64,000 nt of DNA from Chthoniobacteraceae bacterium (lineage in GTDB: Bacteria > Verrucomicrobiota > Verrucomicrobiia > Chthoniobacterales > Chthoniobacteraceae): positions 1 to 64,000 of the forward strand of contig CANJPY010000008.1 of NCBI GenBank assembly GCA_947476255.1, read 5' to 3'. Both the position numbers and the translations under genes were made by a program. Below, in pieces: positions 51,579 to 61,085 of this stretch (the first letter of the stretch is position 1; every line of letters starts with the position of its first letter). Under the pieces are notes generated by a model, which searched no databases, was not told the origin of the DNA, and saw only the letters and a program-made list of their open reading frames with translations.

Positions 51579-52715
51579 ATGAAAATCCTTGATCGCTACG
51601 TTTCCAAACAGTTGGCCCTGACGACGTTTATCGCAGTCTCGGTGCTGAGCGTCGTGTTGGTCCTCGGGAATGTATTCCGCCAGATCTTCGAGCTGTTGAT
51701 CAATAAAAACGCGCCCTACGAATTTCTGCTGACTTTCATCGAGTACATCATCCCGTTCTCCCTGATCTTCACGCTGCCTTGGGGTTTTCTGACAGCGGTG
51801 TTGCTCGTTTTCGGGCGAATGTCCGCTGAGCATGAACTCACGGCGTTGCGTGCTAGCGGGGTGAGTATCGTGAGGATTTGCGTTTCCGTGTTTGTTCTGG
51901 CAGCGACCTGCGCGGGGGCTTGTCTCTGGATTAATTTGGATATCGCCCCCAAAGCGCAGGCGCGCTTTAAGCTGGCTTTGTATGAGTTGGCCATGAACCG
52001 GCCTCTTTCGATGTTCGACAGTGACCGCGTGATTGACGCCTTTCCGGGGCTTAAAATCTACATAGAGAGAAACGATGGGAAGGAGTTACACAACTTGATT
52101 GTGTACGAGCTTGGCCGGGACTTTGAGCCCCAAAAAGTGATCTTTGCCCGCAGGGGGAGAATTCATTCAGACCCCGCGAATCGTCGCCTTTTGCTCGATC
52201 TGTTTGAGGCACGGTATGAGCAGAGGGATGCCGCCGCTCCCCAGAGTTTAGCGCGCATTCGGCAGGGCATCACCATGCAGCAGACGACACTTCCGATCTC
52301 CTTGGAAGATTTGTATGAACGCAATCAGAAGCGCCGTCCACTCAGCAGCTTTACTGTGGCTGAGTTGAGGGAAATCTTGGAGGAAGGCCGTTCGGCCCAA
52401 GCGGGAAGTGCCGACCTGCCTCAGAGTGGATTGTCGGAAGCGCGTGTGGAATTGAACAAACGGTTTTCTCTTTCTCTGGCATCCTTGGCGCTCGGAATTC
52501 TGGCTGTTCCTCTGGCCGTGACCGCACAGCGTCGAGAAACTGCGGCAGGGTTTCTTTTAAGTCTGTTGCTCGCGTTTGTGTACTTTTTGCTGATCATCAT
52601 GACCGGATGGGTAAAGTCGCGTCCTGAGTTTTACCCTCATCTTCTTGTGTGGGTGCCAAACGTTGTTTTCTTCTTCCTCGGGGGGAGCCTGTTTAAGCGG
52701 CTTGCAAGCCGTTAG
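51579..52715 (+). CDS. LptF/LptG-family LPS export permease
   Basis: A 378-residue inner-membrane protein. It opens with KILDRYVSKQLALTTFIAVS, has three hydrophobic segments in the first 120 residues including the coupling-helix region RMSAEHELTALRASGVSIVR, a periplasmic beta-jellyroll middle (about 130-270), and three membrane segments near the C-terminus. This is the LptF/LptG layout; with LptB2 the pair extracts LPS from the inner membrane. Sequence alone does not tell F from G, and no second copy is adjacent. GTG at 51576 precedes the chosen ATG. Fits the LpxC/LpxA genes seen earlier. Confidence 0.88.
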   Translation: MKILDRYVSKQLALTTFIAVSVLSVVLVLGNVFRQIFELLINKNAPYEFLLTFIEYIIPFSLIFTLPWGFLTAVLLVFGRMSAEHELTALRASGVSIVRICVSVFVLAATCAGACLWINLDIAPKAQARFKLALYELAMNRPLSMFDSDRVIDAFPGLKIYIERNDGKELHNLIVYELGRDFEPQKVIFARRGRIHSDPANRRLLLDLFEARYEQRDAAAPQSLARIRQGITMQQTTLPISLEDLYERNQKRRPLSSFTVAELREILEEGRSAQAGSADLPQSGLSEARVELNKRFSLSLASLALGILAVPLAVTAQRRETAAGFLLSLLLAFVYFLLIIMTGWVKSRPEFYPHLLVWVPNVVFFFLGGSLFKRLASR

Positions 52716-52798
52716 AACAAGCTGGAGGCGAGGTCTCCCCACGCGACAATGTTGCGGTTCGGTGGTGACGTGTCACCCGGTGGGCAAGGCACGTTGGC

Positions 52799-53905
52799 CT
52801 ATCCCATGAATGATTCTCCCACAGCGTCGGCGAGCATTTTGCCCCGGCGTGTGAGGCGCAACCGCGAGTCGTGCCGTTCAAGAAGTCCGATTTCCAACAA
52901 ATGAATTTTCTCCGCATGCCAGTTGTCCAGGTGCTCCTCTTCGACCCCGGTTGCCATGCGTAGTCCAAATGCGACCTTCTCTTTGAGCAGAGTGCTCGCA
53001 TCCAGACTTTCACGCGAGTGCACGGGCGGCATGCCCGCGTTTAGCCTCCGGACGTATTCGGCGGTATCACACACATTTTGAGTGCGTTCACCGTTCAATG
53101 TGGAGAACGCGCTGGGGCCAAGCCCCAGATATTCGCGTCCCTCCCAGCAGGCGATGTTGTGACGTGATTCGTGTCCGGGGCGCGCGTGATTGGAAATTTC
53201 ATACTGCGCGTACCCACCAGCTTCGAGTTGCTCCATGGTGAGTTCGAAAAGCCGTGCATCGCGCGCTTCATCCTGTTTGAAGTGGCCTTTTGAAAGCTTT
53301 AAAAAGAAGTCTGTATCCTCTTCATAGGTAAGACAATAGGCAGATATGTGGGAGGGGGCGATTTCGAGGGTGGTTTGAAGGTCTGCTTCCCATTCCTCAA
53401 GGGTTTGACCGGGAACCGAAAACATAAGGTCGATATTGAGGGATGCAAACCCAGCACCGAGAAGGGTTTCTACCGTTTTGCGTGCCTGGAGGCTGGAGTG
53501 GACCCGTCCGAGTGTTTTGAGGGTTGTGTCGTTCCACGATTGTACACCCAGGCTGATCCTGTTGACTCCGGCCTCTTTGAGAAGGCGGGCTTTTTCAGGG
53601 CGAACGGTTGCAGGGTTGGCTTCTACGGTCCACTCTTCCAGTTGGTGAAGGGGCAGGCGGGTTTTGAGTCCCTCCATCAGGTAGGCGAGTTGGTCTGCCA
53701 AAAGCGACGTCGGCGTTCCTCCTCCCATGTATATGGTGCGTGGAATCACCTCTCTGATCTGATTCTGTTTTTCAAGTTCGAGCAGCAAAGCATCTAAAAA
53801 AGCCCGGTTCTTATTTTTTGCGCCCTCCTCTACATAAAAGCAGCAGTAGGGGCAGAGCTTGGGGCAGAAGGGAATATGGATATACAGATGCTCGATGGGG
53901 GGCAT
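52799..53905 (-). CDS. hemW: HemW-like radical SAM protein
   Basis: A 368-residue protein with N-terminal radical SAM cluster CPKLCPYC (Cys 14, 18, 21), GGGTPTSL, NRISLGVQSWND, and a C-terminal HemN_C-type region (EYLGLGPSAFS, KEKVAFGLRMATGVEEEHL). HemW proteins were long annotated as coproporphyrinogen III oxidases but act as haem chaperones; the extra Cys of true HemN in CxxxCxxCxC is not present in that spacing (CC follows). The ATG at 53905 fits the family start. Faces bioB across 258 bases of divergent space. Confidence 0.88.
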   Translation of the reverse strand: MPPIEHLYIHIPFCPKLCPYCCFYVEEGAKNKNRAFLDALLLELEKQNQIREVIPRTIYMGGGTPTSLLADQLAYLMEGLKTRLPLHQLEEWTVEANPATVRPEKARLLKEAGVNRISLGVQSWNDTTLKTLGRVHSSLQARKTVETLLGAGFASLNIDLMFSVPGQTLEEWEADLQTTLEIAPSHISAYCLTYEEDTDFFLKLSKGHFKQDEARDARLFELTMEQLEAGGYAQYEISNHARPGHESRHNIACWEGREYLGLGPSAFSTLNGERTQNVCDTAEYVRRLNAGMPPVHSRESLDASTLLKEKVAFGLRMATGVEEEHLDNWHAEKIHLLEIGLLERHDSRLRLTRRGKMLADAVGESFMG

Positions 53906-54163
53906 GAATCTTTGATTTAAAAATAAACCGGGCATGGAGCCAACTTTGCGCAGAAGGAACAATACCCTTCCCTGTGCCGGTTACCATTCCATGCTTCGCA
54001 AGCTTTGCACAGCTTCGTGCTGGGTAAAGCCACGGAAGCGCTGCTTTGGCGGCGCCCGAAGCAGGCATCATTTCACGCTTCAGGCGAGTTTGAGCCACAA
54101 ACAGGGCCATAAATCTCTGTTTTTGCTTTCGGGAAATGAACTTGGCGAGCATTCTCACCAAGC

Positions 54164-55126
54164 ATGCAGCTATCGGAACTTCAGGAAATTTATTCCACGC
54201 CTTTTTTTGAACTCATCAGCCGCGCCCGAGGGGTCTACCTAGAGCATTGGACTGGCAACGAGGTGCAATTGTGCACGCTGCTTTCCATCAAAACCGGAGG
54301 GTGTTCGGAGGATTGCGGGTATTGTGCTCAAAGTTCCAGATATAGCACCGGAGTGAAGGCTGAACGTTTGATGAGTACGGATGCCGTGATGGAGGTGGCT
54401 AGGCGCGCCCACGAGAATGGGTCTACCCGGTTTTGTATGGGGGCTGCGTGGAAGGGCGTGCGCGAGGGAGATCCCAGGTTTGAGCAGGTGCTGGGAACGA
54501 TTCGTGAGGTCAGCAAACTGGGCATGGAAGTCTGTGTCACCCTTGGACAATTGTCTGAAAATGAGGCACGCCAACTGAAATCGGCAGGAGTCAAGGCCTA
54601 CAACCACAATATCGACACCTCTCCAGAACATTACGAAAACGTCGTCACTACCCATACCTTCGACGACCGTCTCAATACCATTAAGGCAGTGCAGTCCGCC
54701 GGAATGGACGTGTGTTGTGGTGGTATTATCGGGATGGGTGAGACCGAGTTGGATCGCTTGAAGATGCTGGAGGTGCTCACAAATTTCGATCCGGCGCCAG
54801 AGAGTGTTCCCATCAACTGTTTAATGCCCATGCCAGGGACTCCGCTGGAAGAACAGGCCCCAGTGGATATTTTTGAACTGATTCGTTTGATTGCAACCAC
54901 GCGCATCGCCTTGCCAAAGGCGAAGGTGAGATTAAGCGCCGGGCGCACGCGGATGAGTCGAGAGGGGCAGGCGATGGCCTTCTTCGCGGGTGCGAATTCG
55001 ATCTTCTATGGTGACAAACTTCTTACCGCAAAAAATCCAGGCGTCGATGCAGACCGCGATTTGTTTGAGGTGCTGGATCTTGTGCCCCAGAAGCCCGAGT
55101 GTGCTCCGTCCGGTTGTGGGTGTTAG
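54164..55126 (+). CDS. bioB: biotin synthase
   Basis: Radical SAM enzyme that inserts sulfur into dethiobiotin. The 320-residue product has the cluster motif CSEDCGYC (Cys 47, 51, 54), the second-cluster ligands GMEVCVTLG and DVCCGGIIGMGE, and the Arg ligand region VRLSAGRT. Length and motif order are normal; the C-terminus CAPSGCGC is Cys-rich. No other biotin gene is adjacent. I looked for a BirA operator or riboswitch in the upstream 200 bases and saw none clearly. Confidence 0.95.
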   Translation: MQLSELQEIYSTPFFELISRARGVYLEHWTGNEVQLCTLLSIKTGGCSEDCGYCAQSSRYSTGVKAERLMSTDAVMEVARRAHENGSTRFCMGAAWKGVREGDPRFEQVLGTIREVSKLGMEVCVTLGQLSENEARQLKSAGVKAYNHNIDTSPEHYENVVTTHTFDDRLNTIKAVQSAGMDVCCGGIIGMGETELDRLKMLEVLTNFDPAPESVPINCLMPMPGTPLEEQAPVDIFELIRLIATTRIALPKAKVRLSAGRTRMSREGQAMAFFAGANSIFYGDKLLTAKNPGVDADRDLFEVLDLVPQKPECAPSGCGC

Positions 55127-55174
55127 GTCTCCTGAATGGCTGTGAGCGTCTCTTTCTCATTGCGAGGTGTGAGA

Positions 55175-57124
55175 ATGAATTCAGTTTCTGGCGTCAGTCG
55201 TCTGGTTATGAATTTGCTTCGCGCTCTCGTTGTGTTGCTGCTCGCAGTTGTCGAAGTGCGTGCAGGTGGTTTTGACGTTCTGGTTTATGGCGCCACACCT
55301 GCAGGAATCGCGGCGGCGCTCGCCGCGGGGCGTTCAGGCGAACGGGTACTATTGGTGGATCCTGCCGATCATTTGGGAGGCATGATCACGAACGGACTGT
55401 CTCACGCCGATTTCAGAACATTCGAGAGTTTGAGTGGTTTATATTTGGAGTTCACTCGGAGGGTGGCCGCGGCGTACACAAAGAAATATGGAGAGGGCTC
55501 GCTCCAAGAGCGGCAGTCACTCAGTGGAACGAACGCCGAGCCAAGTGTGAATTTGGTAGTCTTTGGGGAAATGCTCGCTGAAGTCCAAGCCATTCAGGTG
55601 AAGCAAAATTGGGTGTTGGAAGGAATACGATGCAGTTACGCCGGAGCCGGCTTGTCGGAGGCCAGTACGATGCGCTCGGTGGAGGCGGCTCTTTTTTGCG
55701 ATGCAAAAGGTGAGCGGCATCCTGTTGCAGCCCATTATTTTATCGATGCGTCTTATGAAGGCGATCTGATGTTTGCCGCGGACGTTTCCTACAAACTGGG
55801 GCGTGAGGGACGCGACGAAACCGGAGAACCGCTGGCGCCCCTCAAGGGTGATGACGAGTTGCAAGGGTACAACTACCGATTGATCATGACTCAGGTCGAA
55901 ACCAACAGGGTGCTCATGCGCAGGCCGGAGGGATACCAGCGCGAGGACTATGTGGGAGTTTTGGAGCTTTTGAACAATGGCAAGATTCCACGGATTTTTG
56001 GAGCGACGTCTCCCGCGATCTTTAAGGCGCAGATTCCATCGCTGCCAAATGGAAAGTTCGACATCAATGACGTCTCGCGTGCGCCAGTTCGACTTTCACT
56101 GCCCGGCGAGAATTTAGCGTGGCCCGACGGGGACGCGGGCGTTGCGATTCGGAGCGGCCCTGAGCGGGAGTCGCTCAGGCCGCCTTTCACCCGGCTCGGG
56201 TTTGCCCTTGCTCGGGAGCGTATTGCTGGGACACACAAGCGATGGGTTGTGGGCTTGCTCTATTTTTTGCAAAATGACGATGCCGTCCCTGCGGAATTTC
56301 GCACTGAGGCGCGCTCTTGGGGCTTCGCGAGGGATGAGTTTCGTGACAATCATTACTTCCCTGAACAGCTTTACATCAGGGAGGCCCGTCGTATGCAGGG
56401 CCAATATGTCTTCTCTCAGCGCGACATGCAGCAAGCACAGGGAGATGCGCGCTCTGTCCTGCAGGCCGACGCCATCGCAATTGGTGATTACGGACCCAAC
56501 TGCCTTGGGACGGCTCATCACGGTTCCCGCTTCGAGGGTAACCACACTGGCGAGTTTTACCAACCTGCGCCGCCTTACCAGATCCCGTACGGAGTGATTC
56601 TGTCGCGGACCGTGGATAATCTGCTGGTGCCTGGAGCCTTGAGTGCGACGCACGTTGGATTTTGTGGATTACGCTTCGAGCCGATTTGGATGTCTCTGGG
56701 GGAGGCCGCCGGTCATGCGGCTTCCTTGGCGCACAGGGCACACAGCACGGTGCAAAAAGTAAACGCAGGGGCGTTACAAAGACGGTTGGTCTCCGGATCG
56801 AGCGCAATCATTTATGTGAGTGATGTGCCCCCGGAGCATCCTGATTTCGCGCCGGTCCAGTGGTGGGGCGGTCTTGGCGGCCTGCATGGTTTGGCAACAG
56901 CGCCCGAAAGCCCCCTCGGAAAAAACAGGAGCGGGCAATATTACGAGGCTTTTCCACAGCATCAAGCGGACTTGAGTTTAGCGCTGGACGAGAAACAGCG
57001 GGAGAGGTGGCAGGCGATCCTAAGCAACCACTACGGAACGCATGGAGAGCGTTTAAAGAGTGACAAGGATTTGACTCGTGGCGAGTGGATCCGACGGGCG
57101 TGGGTTGAGTTTGGGAACCTGTAG
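55175..57124 (+). CDS. secreted FAD-dependent oxidoreductase
   Basis: A 649-residue exported protein. A signal peptide (LVMNLLRALVVLLLAVVEVRAGG near the start) is followed by an FAD-binding Rossmann motif VYGATPAGIAAALAAGRSG with the GGMITNGLSHADF loop, typical of the FAD_oxidored family (PF12831) abundant in PVC bacteria. ATG at 55175 has GAGGTG about 6 bases upstream; 55208 is a later alternative. The start 48 bases after bioB makes co-transcription possible, but the function looks unrelated. Substrate unknown; neighbours suggest carbohydrate oxidation. Confidence 0.82.
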   Translation: MNSVSGVSRLVMNLLRALVVLLLAVVEVRAGGFDVLVYGATPAGIAAALAAGRSGERVLLVDPADHLGGMITNGLSHADFRTFESLSGLYLEFTRRVAAAYTKKYGEGSLQERQSLSGTNAEPSVNLVVFGEMLAEVQAIQVKQNWVLEGIRCSYAGAGLSEASTMRSVEAALFCDAKGERHPVAAHYFIDASYEGDLMFAADVSYKLGREGRDETGEPLAPLKGDDELQGYNYRLIMTQVETNRVLMRRPEGYQREDYVGVLELLNNGKIPRIFGATSPAIFKAQIPSLPNGKFDINDVSRAPVRLSLPGENLAWPDGDAGVAIRSGPERESLRPPFTRLGFALARERIAGTHKRWVVGLLYFLQNDDAVPAEFRTEARSWGFARDEFRDNHYFPEQLYIREARRMQGQYVFSQRDMQQAQGDARSVLQADAIAIGDYGPNCLGTAHHGSRFEGNHTGEFYQPAPPYQIPYGVILSRTVDNLLVPGALSATHVGFCGLRFEPIWMSLGEAAGHAASLAHRAHSTVQKVNAGALQRRLVSGSSAIIYVSDVPPEHPDFAPVQWWGGLGGLHGLATAPESPLGKNRSGQYYEAFPQHQADLSLALDEKQRERWQAILSNHYGTHGERLKSDKDLTRGEWIRRAWVEFGNL

Positions 57125-57174
57125 CGATTTTGCCACCGTGGAGAGTCGGAATGCGCCCTCAAAGCGCCGATTCG

Positions 57175-57822
57175 TTATTTTGACTGGACACGAATGTTGC
57201 GGAACCAAGTTTCGTCTCCGTGGTCGGTCAGCATGATCCTACCCGTGCCTGGAGCGAAGCCTGGCTTGTTTTTAAACTTGCTGGCAGCGATGCGTTCTTT
57301 CCAATCCTCAGATTTCGTGTCCACCTCCCCCACGAGCTTACCGTTAAGCCAGTGTTCCAAGCGGCCATCCTGCACCACAACTTTGCTCGAGTTCCACTCA
57401 CCAACAGGTCTGAGTCCTTTGTCTTCGATGGGAGCCTTGATGTCGTAGAACGCGGCGGTGGCATGCGAGCCTCCTTTCATGCCGTCGGGATTCGCGGTGT
57501 CGTCAATCATCTGGTACTCAATCCCCAACCATTCCTTGCCCCCCACTTTTGTGACCCAATATTTGATCCCGTTGTTCGCCTTTGCCGCGATCTTCCAGTC
57601 CCATTCCAAGGTGAAATTTGTGTACTCCTCTTTGGTGACAAGACTCCCCCCTTTGCCCTTCAAATGAATGACGGAGTCCGCCTCCGCAGACCACCCTCCC
57701 GCGGGTGCGGCGCCTTGGCCGTCTGTAAAGTCCTCGAGACGAAGCGTCGTCGGTTCTGCAGCGGTTAACGCGGCGGCGCAGGCGAAAAAAGCGACGGTGG
57801 AGGGAATGGTGAATATGCGCAT
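57175..57822 (-). CDS. secreted DUF1080 protein (3-keto-disaccharide hydrolase-like)
   Basis: A 215-residue product with signal peptide (IPSTVAFFACAAALTAAE). The mature part is a single concanavalin-like jellyroll of the DUF1080 family (PF06439): FTLEWDWKIAAKANNGIKYW, LGIEYQMIDD, GEWNSSKVVVQDGRLEHWLN, and the end DHGDETWFRNIRVQ. Some members hydrolyse 3-keto-glycosides made by secreted dehydrogenases. The gene heads the minus-strand group behind the haem c/dehydrogenase gene at 58015 and faces the FAD oxidoreductase convergently. Confidence 0.88.
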   Translation of the reverse strand: MRIFTIPSTVAFFACAAALTAAEPTTLRLEDFTDGQGAAPAGGWSAEADSVIHLKGKGGSLVTKEEYTNFTLEWDWKIAAKANNGIKYWVTKVGGKEWLGIEYQMIDDTANPDGMKGGSHATAAFYDIKAPIEDKGLRPVGEWNSSKVVVQDGRLEHWLNGKLVGEVDTKSEDWKERIAASKFKNKPGFAPGTGRIMLTDHGDETWFRNIRVQSK

Positions 57823-58014
57823 GTGACGAAGGCGAAATGATCCGGCGTTTGGGTGTTTCCGTCAACAACTTGGCGGAATTGATTTTAACAAGTGTCCTTC
57901 GTTCCTCCGCAAACGGTGATTCTTTGCTATGACGCAGGAGAGAAGACATCCTTGCTGGCATGCACATCGGGGGAGGGAGGCGTCTGGTGAACGTGGCGTT
58001 AAGCTGCCGCGCTC

Positions 58015-60939
58015 TTACTTCAATGTTTGTAAAAACGCCTGAACATCGTCGAGTTCCTGGGCGCTGAGGATCAGTCCCATCGCGGGCATGGGCGATATCT
58101 GCAGGTACTCAAAACCTTTGGCGAGGACAGCGTTGGGTTCGAGCAAACTTTGCTTGATGTAGGCCGCATTCTGGCGCGAGGCTATGCCATCGAGCGCTGG
58201 TCCAACATTGCTGCCCTGACCATGCAGCGCATGACAAAGGACGCATGCAGCCGTGGGGTGTTTAAGAAAGATTGCTTCGCCACGCTTCGGGTCCGCCGCA
58301 AGCAGGGGGGCTTCGGCAAGGGGGATCAGTTCGACGAGCTTGGCATCATCAAAAACCGCCTCGCCCTTGCCTACAAACAACAGATTCACACTCGCCTTCG
58401 TTTTTTCCCCGCTATTGAAAATGGTCTCCACTTCCGTCCAGCCCGAGTCCTTGGTGAGTTTCTCTGTTTCAGCCCGGCCGATGTGATCGTTGAGACTCAC
58501 TTTGCCTTTCAGTCCCTTGGCGCGTACCCAGGCCGAAAGCTTGTATTCCGTGTTGGCCTTTACCGCGACATCGAGATGAAAGCTGGTATCAACATTATCG
58601 TTCGCAGAAACACTGAGGGCGCGCTCGCCTGTGTGAGCCGAACCCGTGTTTGTAGCGATCTTCCAGGTCGCAAATTCAGCGCCGGATTTAGCGTTGTAGT
58701 CGCGCCTTTTCCATCCAGATGGAAAGCCATCGGAATCAGGAGCTTCAAGGCTTGCGTTTGTGAGCAGGTTCGGCCCCTCCGTGTATGTCTGAGTAGAATG
58801 GCGCTTTGAGAGCAGACGCAACGCCTCTCTGAGCCATTCGTCAGCAGAAGTTCCACGGTCTGAGGCCAGGCTTCGCACCAGCTTTTGAATCTCGGGTGTC
58901 GTGGGAAAATCTGCGAGACGTACCCAAGCCGCAAGGCGGGTGTGGGGCTCACGGTCTGTGACAACTCCGGAACCAAAAAACAGACTGCGTGACCGTTCAT
59001 CAGTGCCGAGGGCGCGAACCGCATTACGCCGCAGCCGGTCGTCGTTAGCATAAAGAGCAGCTTTGTGAGTGCTTTCATCCAGAGCGCTCAATCCTTGGAG
59101 TGCCCAAAGAGCATGAACGGCAGCGAGAGCGCCATCGTTTGCCGTCACCAACTTTTGAAGCGCAGCCACTGCCTCCTTGCGCTGGCCCTCCACGAGCAAG
59201 CGCTGCGCCAGCAGTCGCGTGTACTGGACATCGTTCCCAAGTGCATTGACAAGCGCGTTGCTGTCAGCCTTCTCCAACGACAGCGTTCTGGAAGGTTTCG
59301 CCTCTTTGGAAATAATCCGGTAGATGCGGCCGCGTTCATGGTCCCGCAGGGCGTTTTCGTGCGCGCCGCCCACTCCGGTGGTTGCTTTGTAGCCACCTCG
59401 CTCGGGACTGGGTGTCGGGTTGTGTTGAATGATAAAGTTCTGCCAGTCTGCGATCCATATGGCCCCATCGGGACCCACTTCTGCGTAAACCGGAGAGGTC
59501 CATTCGTCGGAGCTTGCAAATATATTCATCCCGTCGAATGCCTTGTAGCCGGCGCCGTCGGGTTGAACATCCAGCAAAGCCACCAGCTTCATCGTCGGTT
59601 CGCATACGAGCGCCTTGCCTTGGAATCTCGCAGGCAGGTTTGCGGAGTAGACAAACGAAGATCCAGCCGCCGCGGTGTATCCGTTAAACACATCAACCTG
59701 ACGGTAGTTCGGGGTGATGGTGTGGGCCTCGCTCACAACGTTGATTTTTTTGGCGCTCATCCCTTTGACTCCCGGCATGGCCGTGGCAGGAATGCCACCG
59801 TAAAAGAGCGGTGCGTTGTTCGCCGTGCCCCCGAAGTCATCTCCGGCCGCGTTGTAACTTTGCGCCCAAGTATTGTTCGAGAATTGGTGCAGGAATTCGA
59901 GATTCTTGCCATCCGCCGAAAAACGGTAGTTGCCGGATCCGAAATTAAGATCCTTCCCCCCTATGTTGCCTTTGAATCCAGAATACCCAACGGCTCCGTA
60001 AATCCAGTTGTCATAGCCGTAGTGCAGGTTGCTCGCCTGTGCGTGTGTATCTCCAATTCCCCATCCCTTTAAAAGGACTTCCCGCTCGTCTGCCTTGTCA
60101 TCGCCATTAGTATCTTTAAGGAAGACGAAGTTGGGCGGTTGGGAGACTATTAACCCTCCATTGGAAAAGCACAGCCCCGTAGGAATGTTCAGTTTATCGG
60201 CGAAAACTGTGAATTTGTCGGCCCTCCCATCGCCGTCTGTATCTTCACAGATAATAATTTTATCATTGCCGGTGTTCTCGGGTGAGACACCGTGGGGATA
60301 GTCCGAGGTGCATGCGACCCAGCAACGGCCGCGGGCGTCCCATGCCATGGCGATGGGCTTGCCAATCTGCGGTGCGTCCGCAAAAAGCTCCAGCCGCGTG
60401 TCCGCTGGTACTTGGATTCTCTCCATGGAGCCTTTTGCTGTGAAGGGCTTTTGTAGCGTCAGCGGCTCCGGTCGTCTCTCGTAGTTTGCAATGTTTTCAT
60501 TCGGTTCGCGTACCTCGGGCTCGCGTTGCGCCACAAAGGATTTCCAATTCTTGAGGGCTTCTGGTGAGACCGTCTTGAGGATCGCTTCACGCAATTTCGC
60601 GCCCGTCTGCGTGGCCGTAATCGTAATCAGATGATTGGACGCCTTCGCGGCCGAGAGCGCCGGTAGATTTCCCGCTTCGCCCCGCACAAGAACGGCGTCA
60701 TACAATACGGCCAGTTCCACTGTAAGATCGTTCGCGCTGCCGAAGTAATCAAAAAACAATGCGTCTCGGCCGTTCTCTTTCATGGCCGAGTGGAGTGGGC
60801 CCAGGGCGGCTTTTTCAGCGCCTGCGACATCCAGATAGGCGATGCGCAGAGGTTTGGGTTCCGCGAAAAGACTGGGGGTTGTGATGCCAAGGGAAAGCGC
60901 AGCAATGCTGGCAACGCGAAAGCTTGTGGAATCGTTCAT
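58015..60939 (-). CDS. secreted PVC-type dehydrogenase with C-terminal haem c
   Basis: A 974-residue protein. Order: signal peptide (about 1-26); a ThuA-like or Rossmann-type N-terminal segment (30-140, LRIAYLDVAGAEKAALG); a sorbosone-dehydrogenase-like propeller (about 175-560: DTDGDGRADKFTVFADKLN, GYDNWIYGAVGYSGFKGNIG); HEAT repeats (about 570-700); a carbohydrate-binding module of the CBM_4_9 look (about 720-870: LLTNASLEAPDSDGFPSGWK); and a haem c domain with CVLCH near 898 and Met ligand in ISPMPAMG. Probable periplasmic sugar oxidation with electron exit through haem. ATG at 60939 gives the signal peptide; 60972 is an alternative. Confidence 0.83.
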   Translation of the reverse strand: MNDSTSFRVASIAALSLGITTPSLFAEPKPLRIAYLDVAGAEKAALGPLHSAMKENGRDALFFDYFGSANDLTVELAVLYDAVLVRGEAGNLPALSAAKASNHLITITATQTGAKLREAILKTVSPEALKNWKSFVAQREPEVREPNENIANYERRPEPLTLQKPFTAKGSMERIQVPADTRLELFADAPQIGKPIAMAWDARGRCWVACTSDYPHGVSPENTGNDKIIICEDTDGDGRADKFTVFADKLNIPTGLCFSNGGLIVSQPPNFVFLKDTNGDDKADEREVLLKGWGIGDTHAQASNLHYGYDNWIYGAVGYSGFKGNIGGKDLNFGSGNYRFSADGKNLEFLHQFSNNTWAQSYNAAGDDFGGTANNAPLFYGGIPATAMPGVKGMSAKKINVVSEAHTITPNYRQVDVFNGYTAAAGSSFVYSANLPARFQGKALVCEPTMKLVALLDVQPDGAGYKAFDGMNIFASSDEWTSPVYAEVGPDGAIWIADWQNFIIQHNPTPSPERGGYKATTGVGGAHENALRDHERGRIYRIISKEAKPSRTLSLEKADSNALVNALGNDVQYTRLLAQRLLVEGQRKEAVAALQKLVTANDGALAAVHALWALQGLSALDESTHKAALYANDDRLRRNAVRALGTDERSRSLFFGSGVVTDREPHTRLAAWVRLADFPTTPEIQKLVRSLASDRGTSADEWLREALRLLSKRHSTQTYTEGPNLLTNASLEAPDSDGFPSGWKRRDYNAKSGAEFATWKIATNTGSAHTGERALSVSANDNVDTSFHLDVAVKANTEYKLSAWVRAKGLKGKVSLNDHIGRAETEKLTKDSGWTEVETIFNSGEKTKASVNLLFVGKGEAVFDDAKLVELIPLAEAPLLAADPKRGEAIFLKHPTAACVLCHALHGQGSNVGPALDGIASRQNAAYIKQSLLEPNAVLAKGFEYLQISPMPAMGLILSAQELDDVQAFLQTLK

Positions 60940-61016
60940 AGTAAAGGGAAGTCGCAGGCGTAGGTTGACCATGGTAACCCAAAGGTACACGAACCTTCGC
61001 AGACAACTTTTATTGA

Positions 61017-61055
61017 CAATCGGTCGGATGGTTTTTGAGGGAAACCATCCGATTG
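61017..61055 (-). terminator. imperfect hairpin between two PVC-type genes
   Basis: AAACCATCCGATTG (61042-61055) pairs with CAATCGG-ATGGTTT (61017-61034) with TCGG bulged out, giving a 14-pair stem. It lies 31 bases after the stop of the haem c-WD40 gene and before the gene starting at 60939. No T-run follows on the minus strand. It may slow or trim the transcript. Confidence 0.45.
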
Positions 61056-61085
61056 ACCGCGGCGCAGAGCTTTTGGTGCGGATCC

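Noticed and set aside
53963-54163. Riboswitch or BirA operator before bioB
   Set aside because: I looked for a cobalamin or SAM riboswitch core and for a BirA-type palindrome and found neither convincingly.
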